From NCBI RefSeq assembly GCF_003194625.1, contig NZ_QHKX01000003.1, positions 124,001 through 188,000 of the forward strand: a stretch of DNA of 64,000 nucleotides, in the 5' to 3' direction. Within the stretch, counting starts at the first letter, position 1. Every line of letters begins with the position of its first letter. The translations under genes were made by a program, and so were the position numbers. A model generated the notes under the pieces. It worked only from the letters and a program-made list of their open reading frames with translations, was not told where the DNA came from and ran no database searches. The DNA comes from Nocardioides solisilvae. GTDB taxonomy: Bacteria; Actinomycetota; Actinomycetes; Propionibacteriales; Nocardioidaceae. Shown one piece after another: positions 1 to 8,723 of this stretch.

Positions 1-848
1 TGGCCCGAGGCGCCGATCTCGGCGAGCCAGGTGAGGCCCAGCTCCTCGGCCTTGGCCTTGCTCATCACGACGACGGCGCAGGCGCCGTCGGAGATCTGGG
101 AGGCGGAGCCGGCGGTGATGGTGCCCTCCTTGGAGAACGCCGGGCGCAGCGCCCCGAGGGACTCCACGGTGGTCTCGGCCCGGACGCCCTCGTCGGTGTC
201 GACGACGGTCTCGCCACGACGGGACTTGATGGTGACGGGCACGATCTCGTCGTCGAAGACGCCGTTCTTCTGCGCCTCGGCCGCCAGTCGGTGGCTGCGT
301 GCGGCGAAGGTGTCCTGCTCCTCGCGGGTCAGGTTGGCGGCCGCGGCGTTGCACTCCTCGGTCAGCAGGCCCATCGCCTGGCTGGTGAACTGGTCGAAGA
401 GGGCGTCGTACGCCATCGAGTCGACCAGGTTGGTGTCGCCGTACTTGAAGCCCTCGCGCGACTTCAGCAGGAGGTGGGGGGCCTGGGTCATCGACTCCAT
501 GCCGCCGGCCACGACGATCTCGTGCTCGCCGGCGCGGATCAGCTGGTCGGCCAGCGCGATGGCGTTGATGCCCGAGAGGCAGACCTTGTTGATGGTGAGG
601 GCGGGGACGCCCATCGGCACACCGCCCTTGACCGCGGCCTGGCGGGCGCTGATCTGGCCGGTGCCGGCCTGGATCACGTGACCCATGATCACGTAGTCGA
701 CCTGCTCGCCCGAGACGCCGGCCTTGTCCAGCGCGCCCTTGATCGCGACGCCGCCCAGGTCGGCCGCGGACTGGTCCTTCAGGCCACCGAGGAGGCGGCC
801 GATCGGGGTGCGCGCCCCGGCGACGATGACGGAAGTGTTGCTCGACAT
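1..848 (-). CDS. Acetyl-CoA C-acetyltransferase (thiolase), 3' end cut by window edge
   Basis: Condenses two acetyl-CoA to acetoacetyl-CoA, or runs in reverse in beta-oxidation. The protein begins [17 protein letters not shown], the usual thiolase N-terminus. The nucleophilic cysteine is Cys90 in [10 protein letters not shown], matching Cys89 of family members, and a [14 protein letters not shown] motif follows. About 282 residues are present of the usual 390 or so; the C-terminal His and Cys motifs lie outside the window. A ribosome site (AGGAGG) precedes the ATG, and a TAGGCT -10 candidate lies at 888-893 on the minus strand. It is divergent from the epimerase and near ccr, so a role in the ethylmalonyl-CoA route is likely; a purely degradative thiolase is the alternative. 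Confidence 0.95.
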   Translation of the reverse strand, partial: MSSNTSVIVAGARTPIGRLLGGLKDQSAADLGGVAIKGALDKAGVSGEQVDYVIMGHVIQAGTGQISARQAAVKGGVPMGVPALTINKVCLSGINAIALADQLIRAGEHEIVVAGGMESMTQAPHLLLKSREGFKYGDTNLVDSMAYDALFDQFTSQAMGLLTEECNAAAANLTREEQDTFAARSHRLAAEAQKNGVFDDEIVPVTIKSRRGETVVDTDEGVRAETTVESLGALRPAFSKEGTITAGSASQISDGACAVVVMSKAKAEELGLTWLAEIGASG

Positions 849-969
849 GCTGGGATGCCTCCTGTGCTGGCGTGTGGGATCCCGCCGAGCCTAACCCCAG
901 GCCCGGACCCCCTCCCGGCTGTCCCTGATGTGGACCCCCCGTCCGTCCCTCGGGACGAGGCGCGAACAT

Positions 970-1425
970 ATGCCCATGAGCGCACCCCTGGAGATCCCGG
1001 ACCACCTCTTCACCGCCATCGACCACGTCGGCATCGCCGTGCCCGACCTCGACGAGGCCGTCGCGTTCTACCGCGACACCTTCGGCATGCACGTGGCCCA
1101 CGAGGAGACGAACGAGGAGCAGGGGGTGCGCGAGGCGATGGTCGCGGTCGGCGACTCGGGATCCGCGATCCAGCTGCTCGCCCCGCTGGACGACAGCTCC
1201 ACGATCGCGAAGTTCCTCGCCCGCTCGGGCCCGGGCCTGCAGCAGCTCGCCTACCGGGTCGTCGACGTCGACGCCGTGAGCGAGATCCTCCGCAGCCGCG
1301 GCGTCCGCCTGCTGTATGACGCCCCCAAGCGCGGCACGGCCGGCTCGCGGATCAACTTCGTGCACCCCAAGGACGCCGGCGGGGTGCTCGTCGAGCTCGT
1401 CGAGCCCGCGACCGACGCACACTGA
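970..1425 (+). CDS. mce: Methylmalonyl-CoA epimerase
   Basis: A 151-residue VOC/glyoxalase-fold enzyme that interconverts (2R)- and (2S)-methylmalonyl-CoA and probably also ethylmalonyl-CoA. Visible family features are the opening FTAIDHVGIAVPDLDEAVAFY with the first metal-ligand His, LQQLAYRV in the middle, and the final GGVLVELVEP with the ligand Glu. The ATG at 970 is preferred because GGACGAGG ends nine bases upstream; a second ATG lies at 976. The reading frame extends further upstream but without a ribosome site. It sits between thiolase and ccr. In Streptomyces the epimerase is likewise beside the thiolase and the scy/filP coiled-coil genes. Confidence 0.95.
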   Translation: MPMSAPLEIPDHLFTAIDHVGIAVPDLDEAVAFYRDTFGMHVAHEETNEEQGVREAMVAVGDSGSAIQLLAPLDDSSTIAKFLARSGPGLQQLAYRVVDVDAVSEILRSRGVRLLYDAPKRGTAGSRINFVHPKDAGGVLVELVEPATDAH

Positions 1426-1486
1426 GCCGACGCCCCGCCCCGCCGACTCGCGGCTATGACGTGCCGCACAAAGAGCGCCATCGCTG

Positions 1487-1500
1487 TTACCGGCGGGTAA
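1487..1500. promoter_or_regulatory. Inverted repeat TTACC-GGCG-GGTAA upstream of ccr, candidate operator
   Basis: Perfect 5-bp arms around a 4-bp centre, 46 bp before the ccr GTG. The size and symmetry suit a TetR- or GntR-type acyl-CoA-responsive repressor. The identity of the regulator is inference; no DNA-binding protein of that kind is encoded beside it. Confidence 0.4.
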
Positions 1501-1545
1501 TCTTCGCGCAATCCCCCCGAGCACCCAGGTCTTAGGAGACGAACA

Positions 1546-2886
1546 GTGCAGAACATCCTCGATGCCATCCTCGCCGGTGACACGGCGACGGAGGACTTCG
1601 CCCACCTCGAGCTGCCCGAGTCCTACCGGGCCGCGACCGTCCACAAGGACGAGGTCGACATGTTCGAGGGCATCGCGACCCGCGACAAGGACCCCCGCAA
1701 GTCCCTGCACGTCGAGGACGTCGCCCTCCCCGAGCTCGGCCCGGGCGAGGCCCTGGTCGCCGTGATGGCGAGCGCCATCAACTACAACACGGTGTGGACC
1801 TCGATCTTCGAGCCCGTCTCCACCTTCGGCTTCCTCGAGCGGTACGGGCGCGTCTCGGAGCTGACCAAGCGGCACGACCTCCCCTACCACGTGGTCGGCT
1901 CCGACCTGGCCGGCGTCGTCCTCAAGACCGGCCCCGGGGTGACCAAGTGGAAGCCCGGCACCGAGGTCGTGGCGCACTGCCTCTCCGTCGAGCTCGAGGG
2001 CCCCGAGGGCCACGACGACACGATGATGGACCCCGAGCAGCGGATCTGGGGCTTCGAGACCAACTTCGGCGGGCTCGCGCACGTGGCCCTGGTCAAGGCC
2101 AACCAGCTCATGCCGAAGCCGGCCCACCTGACCTGGGAGGAGGCGGCGTCCCCCGGCCTGGTGAACTCCACCGCCTACCGCCAGCTGGTCTCCAAGAACG
2201 GCGGGGCCATGAAGCAGGGCGACAACGTCCTGATCTGGGGTGCGTCCGGCGGCCTCGGCGGCTACGCGACCCAGTACGCCCTCAACGGCGGTGCCACCCC
2301 GATCTGCGTGGTCTCCAACGAGGAGAAGGCCAAGATCGCGCGCTCCATGGGCGCCGAGCTGATCATCAACCGCTCCGAGGAGGACTACAAGTTCTGGAAC
2401 GAGGAGGGGACCGAGCAGAACCCGCGGGAGTGGAAGCGCTTCGGCGCCAAGATCCGCGAGCTCACCGGCGGTGAGGACATCGACATCGTCTTCGAGCACC
2501 CCGGCCGGGAGACCTTCGGGGCCAGCGTCTTCGTCACCCGCAAGGGCGGCACCATCACCACCTGCGCGTCGACCACCGGCTACATGCACGAGTACGACAA
2601 CCGGTACCTGTGGATGAACCTCAAGCGCATCATCTCCTCGCACTTCGCCAACTACCGCGAGTCGTGGGAGGCCAACCGCCTGATCGCCAAGGGCAAGATC
2701 CACCCGACCCTCTCGAAGACGTACAGCCTCGAGGAGGTCGGCCAGGCAGCGCTCGACGTCCACCGCAACGCCCACCAGGGCAAGGTCGGCGTCCTCTGCC
2801 TCGCCCCGCAGGAGGGCATGGGCGTTCGCGACGAGGAGACGCGAGCCCGCTACATCAACGAGATCAACCGCTTCCGCGGCGTCTGA
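1546..2886 (+). CDS. ccr: Crotonyl-CoA carboxylase/reductase
   Basis: Reductively carboxylates crotonyl-CoA to (2S)-ethylmalonyl-CoA with NADPH and CO2, the key step of the ethylmalonyl-CoA pathway. The 446-residue medium-chain dehydrogenase is full length. It shows SAINYNTVW (substrate/CO2 Asn), YHVVGSDLAGVV, WGFETNFGG (the Phe-Glu pair of the CO2 pocket), WGASGGLGGYATQ (Rossmann loop) and SSHFANYRE (the CO2-binding His). These CO2-pocket residues separate true Ccr from simple crotonyl-CoA reductases. The start is GTG with AGGAG eight bases upstream. An inverted repeat lies in the promoter region. It supplies the mutase substrate (11.1-13.1 kb); in polyketide producers it can also supply ethylmalonyl extender units. 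Confidence 0.97.
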   Translation: MQNILDAILAGDTATEDFAHLELPESYRAATVHKDEVDMFEGIATRDKDPRKSLHVEDVALPELGPGEALVAVMASAINYNTVWTSIFEPVSTFGFLERYGRVSELTKRHDLPYHVVGSDLAGVVLKTGPGVTKWKPGTEVVAHCLSVELEGPEGHDDTMMDPEQRIWGFETNFGGLAHVALVKANQLMPKPAHLTWEEAASPGLVNSTAYRQLVSKNGGAMKQGDNVLIWGASGGLGGYATQYALNGGATPICVVSNEEKAKIARSMGAELIINRSEEDYKFWNEEGTEQNPREWKRFGAKIRELTGGEDIDIVFEHPGRETFGASVFVTRKGGTITTCASTTGYMHEYDNRYLWMNLKRIISSHFANYRESWEANRLIAKGKIHPTLSKTYSLEEVGQAALDVHRNAHQGKVGVLCLAPQEGMGVRDEETRARYINEINRFRGV

Positions 2887-2922
2887 TCCCGCACCAGCCA
2901 GCGCGTCACCAGCAGCACCCCC

Positions 2923-2979
2923 GACACACCCCGGTCCGCCCCGACTTCGCCACCCGGAGTCCGCGAGCCGGGGTGTGTC
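2923..2979 (+). terminator. Long-loop inverted repeat after ccr, probable terminator
   Basis: Twelve-base perfect arms GACACACCCCGG (2923-2934) and CCGGGGTGTGTC (2968-2979) around a 33-base loop, 36 bases after the ccr stop. There is no strong T-run, as is common in high-GC actinobacteria. Confidence 0.55.
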
Positions 2980-3048
2980 CTGTTGCCGGGATCGGTCACA
3001 CTGGAACCCAGCACCACACACCCACCAGACCCAGAGAGGGTGCCCTGC

Positions 3049-4368
3049 ATGAGCCGTGACGAGGGCCTGTCCATCTTCGACCAGGACGACTCCGACGACG
3101 TCGCCGACAACGCCCCCACCCAGAAGATGGAGGCGGTGGCCAAGAGTCCCGAGCCGGTCCCCGCGACCGAGCGCACGCAGGTCCAGCCGGCCGTCTCCCC
3201 CGTCTCGGCGAAGGCCCCGGCCGGAGGGCCGCGCCCCACGACGGCCCCGCGGACGCCCGGCGCCGGTGCCGCCAGTGCCTCCAGCGCCGCCAGTGCCGCG
3301 CCCACCACCTCCCCCAGCGCCGCCGGTGCCGCCGGTGCCGCGCCCACCACCTCCCCCACCGGAGCGGGCGGCTCCGTCCCGACGCTGCCGCAGGTGCGGC
3401 GCGGCGGCTACGACAAGGTGGCGGTGGACCGCGCCCTGCAGGCGCTGGCTGCCGAGTGCACGGAGGCGACCGCGGCCCGTGCCGCCGCCGAGCAGCGGCT
3501 GAAGGCGCTGGAGGCCGAGCTGGCGCAGACCCGCACGGCGCTCTCGGAGATGGAGAACCCGACGTACGCCGGGCTGGGTGGCCGGGCCGCCTCCATGCTC
3601 AAGCTCGCCGAGGACGAGGCCGCCGACGTGCGGGCCGCCGCCGAGCGGGACGCCCAGGAGATCCGCGAGCAGGCCCACCGGGACGGGCGCGCGATCAAGG
3701 CCGAGGCGGCCCGGGAGGCCGAGGACATGCGCATCGTCCAGCTCAAGGAGCTCGAGGAGAGCCGGAGCCGGATCCTCGCCGACGCCGAGCAGGAGCGGTC
3801 CCTGGCCCGCAGCGAGGCCGAGGACCTGCGCGCCGCGGCCCAGCGCGAGGCGGAGCAGCTGCGCCTCGCCGCCCAGCAGGAGACCAACGACCTCCGCACC
3901 ACGGCCAAGCGGGAGGCCGAGCAGGCCCGCGCCGCCGCGGACCGCGAGGTCCAGGAGGCCAGGCGGACGCTGGCCGTCGAGAAGGAGCGGCTGGCCCGCG
4001 AGGCGGCGGAGCACCACTCCAACGCGACGGCGGAGACCTCCCGCCTCGTGAAGGAGGCCGAGGACCGCGCGACCGCCGCGGAGAAGCGGGCCCGCGAGGC
4101 CATCACCCAGGCCACCAGCCAGCGTCAGCAGGCCCAGACCGAGGCCGACGCCATGCTCGCCCGCGCCCGCCGCGAGGCGCAGCAGATCGTCACCTCGGCC
4201 AAGACCCAAGCGGAGTCCATCGCCGCCAGCGGTCACGCCGAGGCCGAGCGCGAGCTTGCCGCGATCCGGGCCGAGGTCGACCGGATGTCGAAGCGGCGGG
4301 ACGCCATCACCGCCCAGCTCGGCGCCCTCCGCGACGTGGTCGCCGGCTTCGCAGCCGACGACGCCTGA
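3049..4368 (+). CDS. Scy/FilP/DivIVA-type coiled-coil cytoskeletal protein
   Basis: A 439-residue acidic protein. Residues 1-110 are disordered and Pro/Ala/Thr-rich, including a near-repeat of the PTTSP type. A short RRGGYDKVAVDRALQ segment resembles the DivIVA N-terminal signature. From about residue 140 to 435 it is one continuous Ala/Glu/Arg heptad coiled coil with few helix breakers. The ATG has AGAGAGGG just upstream; the longer upstream reading is unsupported. In Streptomyces the polar-growth coiled-coil proteins Scy and FilP are encoded beside the epimerase gene, so position and architecture together suggest an ortholog that organises polar growth or the envelope. It has no catalytic domain. 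Exact orthology to Scy or FilP is inferred. Confidence 0.75.
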   Translation: MSRDEGLSIFDQDDSDDVADNAPTQKMEAVAKSPEPVPATERTQVQPAVSPVSAKAPAGGPRPTTAPRTPGAGAASASSAASAAPTTSPSAAGAAGAAPTTSPTGAGGSVPTLPQVRRGGYDKVAVDRALQALAAECTEATAARAAAEQRLKALEAELAQTRTALSEMENPTYAGLGGRAASMLKLAEDEAADVRAAAERDAQEIREQAHRDGRAIKAEAAREAEDMRIVQLKELEESRSRILADAEQERSLARSEAEDLRAAAQREAEQLRLAAQQETNDLRTTAKREAEQARAAADREVQEARRTLAVEKERLAREAAEHHSNATAETSRLVKEAEDRATAAEKRAREAITQATSQRQQAQTEADAMLARARREAQQIVTSAKTQAESIAASGHAEAERELAAIRAEVDRMSKRRDAITAQLGALRDVVAGFAADDA

Positions 4369-4376
4369 CGCCCTGA

Positions 4377-4412
4377 CGCCCCGGGGGGCCACCGCGCCTG
4401 GTCCCCGGGGCG
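4377..4412. terminator. GC-rich hairpin between convergent genes
   Basis: Arms CGCCCCGGGG (4377-4386) and CCCCGGGGCG (4403-4412) are perfect complements, with an inner ACC/GGT pairing. The hairpin lies nine bases after the coiled-coil gene stop and before the convergent hydrolase stop, so it probably serves both directions. Confidence 0.65.
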
Positions 4413-4436
4413 CGCAGCCTCCTGGCGGGGCCCCCT

Positions 4437-5249
4437 TCAGCCCGCGTCGACCTCGAGGAACCGGCTGAGCACCTCGAGGAAGACCGCGGGCTGCTCGGAG
4501 TGCACCCAGTGTCCGGCGTTCTTGACGGTCACCCGTCGCACCCGCGGGAAGTACCGCTCCATCTGCGGGGCCTGCTCGTCACGCACGTAGTGGGACGTGG
4601 CACCCGCGATCCACAGCACGGGGCCCTCGTACGGCGGCAGCTCGGACGCCTCCTCGGGCCACCCGCCGATCACGCCAAGCCCCTCCTCCAGCAGGTCCAG
4701 GTTGACCTGCCAGCGCCAGCGGTCCCCCTCCCGGCGCAGGTTCTGCAGGAGGAACCCCCGGACCGCGGGGTCGGGCACGGCCGCCGCCAGCTGCTCGTCG
4801 GCCTCCTCGCGGCGGGTGAGGGCGTCGAGGTCGAGGGCCTGCATGGCGGAGATGAAGCCGGCGAACTCCCCCACCCTGCGGTAGGTCGCGGGCGCGATGT
4901 CGACCACGACGAGCCGCTCCACCAGCTCGGGGTGACGCAGCGCGGTGAGCATCGCGACCTTGCCCCCCATCGAGTGGCCGACCAGAGCGGCCGGCGGTCC
5001 CTCCCGCAGGAGCTCCGCCACCCGGTCGGCGTCGTCGACCAGGTCGATCTCGGCCGTCCACCCCGACCTGCCGTGGTTCGGCAGGTCGACGAGGGTCACC
5101 CGTCGCCCCGCCTCGGCGAGCCGCTTGCCCACCTGGGTCCAGTTGCGCCCCTGGCCGAAGAGCCCGTGGCAGAAGAAGACGGGGGCGCCGGAGTCGCCCA
5201 GGACGGTGGTGTGCAGGGCGGGGCCGTCCCGCAGCGCGTCGGGGGTCAC
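4437..5249 (-). CDS. Alpha/beta hydrolase (YbfF-like esterase)
   Basis: A 270-residue single-domain hydrolase. The oxyanion region is FFCHGLFGQGRNW, the nucleophile elbow is VGHSMGG, an Asp follows in VVVDIAP, and the catalytic His is in NAGHWVHSEQP. This arrangement fits the YbfF/ABHD11 esterase group acting on short acyl esters; the true substrate cannot be read from sequence. The GTG start is one base after the stop of the preceding membrane-protein gene, so the two are translationally coupled. Longer upstream readings pass through that gene and are rejected. Confidence 0.88.
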   Translation of the reverse strand: MTPDALRDGPALHTTVLGDSGAPVFFCHGLFGQGRNWTQVGKRLAEAGRRVTLVDLPNHGRSGWTAEIDLVDDADRVAELLREGPPAALVGHSMGGKVAMLTALRHPELVERLVVVDIAPATYRRVGEFAGFISAMQALDLDALTRREEADEQLAAAVPDPAVRGFLLQNLRREGDRWRWQVNLDLLEEGLGVIGGWPEEASELPPYEGPVLWIAGATSHYVRDEQAPQMERYFPRVRRVTVKNAGHWVHSEQPAVFLEVLSRFLEVDAG

Positions 5250-5250
5250 G

Positions 5251-6012
5251 TCAGAAGTCGAAGCCGTCGAACATGTCGCCGAGGCCCTCGCCGATGCCGC
5301 CGAACATGTCGCCGACGCCCTCGCCCAGCGCGCCGAGGCCCTCGCCGATGCCCTCGAGGCCGCCGCTGAAGAGCATCCCCATGAACATCCACTGCATCGG
5401 GCCGAAGCCGCCGTAGTAGCCCATCGCGTAGGGCTGGTAGGCGCGACCGCCCTGCCAGTAGGGCACTCGCTGGGTGCCGACCATGACCTTGCGGACGTCG
5501 GGCTCCGCGCCGACCCGGACGCGCTCGGCGTCCAGGGCGCAGGCGGGGACGTCGCGCGAGGCACCACCCGGCGGGGTCCAGGCCACGTCGGCGACCGAGA
5601 GCCCGTGCCGCGGGTCGAAGAAGCACGGCGGTCGGCGGGTGGGGAGCGGCTCGCCCTCCACTCGCGCGCGGACGCACGCCATGGCGTAGCGGCCGTCCTC
5701 GAGGATCTCGGTCACGTGCCGCACCTCGTCGGGGGCGCGCAGCTGCTCGCTGGCCGTCTTCGCCGACTCGTAGGCGTCCAGGGCCCGCTGGTAGTCGGAG
5801 CGCGCCCCGGCGTCGAGCTCGCGCCCGCTCACGTCGAGGTCGAGCTCCTGCAGCTCCACCCCCAGGGCGGTGACGTCCTCGTCCACCAGCCGACGGACCG
5901 GCGCCAGCTCGGCGGCGGCCTTCTCCTCCTGCCGTCGGCGGGAGGCCCGGGAGCCCGCCGCGACGAGGCCCAGGGCGCCGGCCACGACCAGCACCAGCAG
6001 CACGATCTCCAT
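5251..6012 (-). CDS. Membrane-anchored hypothetical protein with Gly/Met-rich tail
   Basis: Not recognised. The 253-residue protein starts with a transmembrane helix (residues 1-20, MEIVLLVLVVAGALGLVAAG), then a basic stop-transfer, a charged helical segment, a central globular part with two Cys (PPCFF and PACALD), an aromatic stretch with Tyr-Gly-Gly, and a C-terminal repeat of the type GEGLG-GEGVGDMFGG that is amphipathic. The ATG is six bases behind a TACGCT -10 box, so the mRNA is probably leaderless; this fixes the start. It is coupled to the downstream esterase. A cell-surface or membrane-remodelling role is possible but unsupported. Confidence 0.75.
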   Translation of the reverse strand: MEIVLLVLVVAGALGLVAAGSRASRRRQEEKAAAELAPVRRLVDEDVTALGVELQELDLDVSGRELDAGARSDYQRALDAYESAKTASEQLRAPDEVRHVTEILEDGRYAMACVRARVEGEPLPTRRPPCFFDPRHGLSVADVAWTPPGGASRDVPACALDAERVRVGAEPDVRKVMVGTQRVPYWQGGRAYQPYAMGYYGGFGPMQWMFMGMLFSGGLEGIGEGLGALGEGVGDMFGGIGEGLGDMFDGFDF

Positions 6013-6018
6013 GCGCCC

Positions 6019-6024
6019 AGCGTA
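6019..6024 (-). promoter_or_regulatory. -10 box TACGCT for the leaderless membrane-protein/esterase operon
   Basis: TACGCT is followed by six bases and the ATG at 6012. The spacing puts the transcript start at or next to the initiation codon. Confidence 0.5.
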
Positions 6025-6199
6025 CGCGGGCGGCGAAGGCGGAGCCCTGCGGCGACGGCCCAGCAGGCGGCCGGCCACGACCGCTGGACCCGGCCGGAGC
6101 GGCGGGCCGGGAGCCCCAGGGGGTCCGGCCCGTCCCCCGATCGGGCCGGCTCCCCTGAGCGTGTCCCCACCCTCTCGCGCCCGCCGGTGCCCGCACATC

Positions 6200-6211
6200 C
6201 GTAGTCCTACG
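6200..6211. promoter_or_regulatory. Palindrome CGTAG-TC-CTACG, candidate operator of the LuxR gene
   Basis: Five-base perfect arms centred about 39 bases upstream of the predicted transcript start at 6245. This is the place expected for an activator or autoregulatory site. LuxR/NarL helix-turn-helix dimers bind two-fold symmetric sites of this size. Confidence 0.4.
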
Positions 6212-6232
6212 TAATCGGGCCCCGGATACCGA

Positions 6233-6238
6233 TAGATT
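6233..6238 (+). promoter_or_regulatory. -10 box TAGATT, leaderless promoter of the LuxR gene
   Basis: TAGATT lies six bases before the GTG at 6245, so the transcript start coincides with the start codon. No Shine-Dalgarno sequence is present. Confidence 0.55.
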
Positions 6239-6244
6239 CACGGT

Positions 6245-8686
6245 GTGCTGACACCGTGCTTGGGCCGGGAGAAGGCCGTGGGGACCCTCGAGCGTGCCCT
6301 CGCGTCCTCGCGCTGGGTCAGCGTCGTGGGTCCCCCCGGGTGCGGGAAGACCCTGCTCGTCCGGCACGTGCTCAAGGACCGCAGCGACATCGCGTGGGTC
6401 AACGCGGCCGGCCTGCGGCGCTCCGAGGAGGTTCTCGCGGCCTGCCTGCGCCAGCTCGACGCCGAGGCGGCTCCCGGGGACAGCTTCGAGGGGGCGCTGC
6501 GTCGCGCGCTCGACGGGACGGACACGGTGCTCGTGGTCGACGGTCTCGAGGTGGACCAGGAGGACGTCGGACGCAGCCTGCAGCAGATGGTGGAGGCGAC
6601 CAGCGGAGTGCGGCTCGCCGTCACCGCCCGCGGGATGTCGGGCCAGCCGCTCGAGCGCGTGCTGCGGCTGGGACCCTTGCCCGTCCCCGGGCCCCGCGAC
6701 CCGCTGGCCGGCCCCGCCTTCGACCTCCTGGCCAACCGGGTCGCCGCCGCCGGGGGACGCGCCCAGGACCTGGGCGCGCACGACACCGCCGTGCGTCGGC
6801 TGCTCCGGGCCACCGGGGGGCTCCCCCTCATCATCGAGCAGACCGCGGTCCAGATCGCCCTGCTGGGGGTGGCCAACGCCGCACCGGTGGCCTCGCTGGC
6901 GAGCGCCGTGCAGGCGTCGTACGAGCTGCTGCCGCCCGACCAGCAGCGCTGCTTCCGCCGGCTCGCCCAGGTGTCGTTCCCGGTCACCATCGACGTGCTG
7001 GCGGCGGTCGCCGGGGTGGAGCGGCCGGCCGCGGCGAGGCTCGCGGCCGGGCTCGCCCGCGCGAGCCTCGTCGAGGTGCTGCCCGACGGCCGTTTCGACA
7101 TGCTCTCCCCCATCCGCCAGCACGGGGCCGAGCTGGGCGTCCTGCACGGCGACGCCTCGGTGACCCAGCGGGCGCTGATCGGCTGGGCCGACCGGGTCGC
7201 CCCCCGGCACACCAACGTCGGCGCCGGGGACGCCCCGTGGCTCCCCGACCTCCCGGCGATGCGGGCCGCGATCGCGGCCGCCGCGGCCGACCCCGGCTCC
7301 CGCGACCTCGGGTACGCGCTGGCCAACCGGGTCTTCTCCTCCCTGTACACGGCCATGCGGGCCCGCGAGGCGGTCGAGATCCTGGAGGGCGTCCTGGTCA
7401 GCGGGGACGGCCCGGGGGCGATCGGCGCGCAGGTCGCCCGTCGCGCCGGGATCGCCGCCTCCGAGGTGCGCGGCACCTACGAGGGCCTCTGGCTCCTCGA
7501 CCGCGCGGACGAGCACGCCCGGGCGGCCGACGAGCCGGCCCTCGAGCTGGCCCGGACCGCCTCGATCCGGGCCGAGATGCACCTCGACGCCGGCGACTTC
7601 GCCCGGGCGGAGGCCGAGGCCCGGCGGGCGATGGAGCTGGACGACACGGGTCGCGCGATCGCCCGCCAGGCCACGCGCACCCTCGTCGACGTCCTCGTGT
7701 CGCGCGGCGAGCTCGCCGCGGCGGTCGCCTCGGCCGCGGAGATCATCCCGACCCACGACGGCAACGAGGAGCGGTGGATCAGCCTCTCCGCCCGGACGCT
7801 GCTGGGCCGCGTCGCCCTCGAGCAGGGGCGTCTCGCCGAGGCCGAGGCGGCGGCGCGCACCGCGGTCGCGGAGTCCCGGCACCTCGCCGAGGACCGGGTC
7901 CGGCTGCTCGCCGAGACGCTGCTGCGCCAGGTGGACCCCGACGCCCCGGTGAGCACGGTCGACCGCGAGACCCTTCCGTGGGCGGTCCGGCTGCCGGTCC
8001 TGGTCCAGGACGCCCGCGACCTGCTCGAGGCGGGCGACGCGGCGCACGCCGCGGGCCTGGCCGCCGACGTCGTCGTGCTCGCCGACAGCAGCATGCTGGC
8101 GCGGGACGGCGTCGAGGCACGCATGATCCTCGCCCACGCCCTGATGGCCCAGCACGACCACGCCCAGGGTGCCCACACGTTCCTCGCCGCGCTGGAGCGC
8201 GCGACGACGATGCCGATGCCGTTGCGCGCCGCCGACGTCCTCGACTGCCTCGCGCGCGTGGCCGAGGAGCTCGACCAGCGGGAGTCGCGCCACCTCGCCG
8301 CCGCGGCCGCGGAGATCCGCGCGGCGCGCAACGCGGCCGTCTGGGGGCTGGCCGCCCGCTGCCGGCCCACCCCCGGGCGCGTGGTGCCCCAGGGCTGGGT
8401 GGACGACGGTCACCTGACGGCCGCGGGCCTCGCCGAGGTCACCCAGCTGATGACCGCGCTGGTCCAGCCCGGTGCCGCGGCCGAGGGCCCCTCCCCGCTG
8501 GACCAGCTGACCCGTGCGGAGCGACAGGTGGCCGACCGCGTCGCCGACGGCCTGACCAGCCGGCAGATCGCCGAGGAGCTCTTCGTCTCCCCCCGCACCG
8601 TGGACACCCACCTGTCCCACATCTACCGCAAGCTGGAGATCAACACCCGGGCGCGCCTCGCCGCGATGGTGGTCGACGCGCGCTGA
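6245..8686 (+). CDS. LuxR-family transcriptional regulator with N-terminal AAA/STAND ATPase
   Basis: An 813-residue LAL-type regulator. It has a P-loop at residues 29-36 (GPPGCGKT) and a Walker B-like VLVVDGLEV. A winged-helix and TPR-like alpha-solenoid middle, rich in Ala/Glu helices, runs to about residue 700. The C-terminal NarL/LuxR helix-turn-helix reads LTRAERQVADRVADG followed by SPRTVDTHLSHIYRKL. Proteins of this class switch on target genes after ligand and ATP binding. The start is a leaderless GTG and a palindrome lies upstream, suggesting autoregulation. It is transcribed alone, flanked by a divergent membrane protein and a convergent dehydrogenase, so no target is evident. Position within the ethylmalonyl-CoA gene region makes those genes candidates. 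Confidence 0.93.
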   Translation: MLTPCLGREKAVGTLERALASSRWVSVVGPPGCGKTLLVRHVLKDRSDIAWVNAAGLRRSEEVLAACLRQLDAEAAPGDSFEGALRRALDGTDTVLVVDGLEVDQEDVGRSLQQMVEATSGVRLAVTARGMSGQPLERVLRLGPLPVPGPRDPLAGPAFDLLANRVAAAGGRAQDLGAHDTAVRRLLRATGGLPLIIEQTAVQIALLGVANAAPVASLASAVQASYELLPPDQQRCFRRLAQVSFPVTIDVLAAVAGVERPAAARLAAGLARASLVEVLPDGRFDMLSPIRQHGAELGVLHGDASVTQRALIGWADRVAPRHTNVGAGDAPWLPDLPAMRAAIAAAAADPGSRDLGYALANRVFSSLYTAMRAREAVEILEGVLVSGDGPGAIGAQVARRAGIAASEVRGTYEGLWLLDRADEHARAADEPALELARTASIRAEMHLDAGDFARAEAEARRAMELDDTGRAIARQATRTLVDVLVSRGELAAAVASAAEIIPTHDGNEERWISLSARTLLGRVALEQGRLAEAEAAARTAVAESRHLAEDRVRLLAETLLRQVDPDAPVSTVDRETLPWAVRLPVLVQDARDLLEAGDAAHAAGLAADVVVLADSSMLARDGVEARMILAHALMAQHDHAQGAHTFLAALERATTMPMPLRAADVLDCLARVAEELDQRESRHLAAAAAEIRAARNAAVWGLAARCRPTPGRVVPQGWVDDGHLTAAGLAEVTQLMTALVQPGAAAEGPSPLDQLTRAERQVADRVADGLTSRQIAEELFVSPRTVDTHLSHIYRKLEINTRARLAAMVVDAR

Positions 8687-8723
8687 CGGCCCCGGCGGTC
8701 CGCCCCGGGCGAGATCGGTGCCC

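Noticed and set aside
2983..3048. N-terminal extension of the coiled-coil protein
   Set aside because: No ribosome site for the longer form; AGAGAGGG directly precedes the ATG at 3049.
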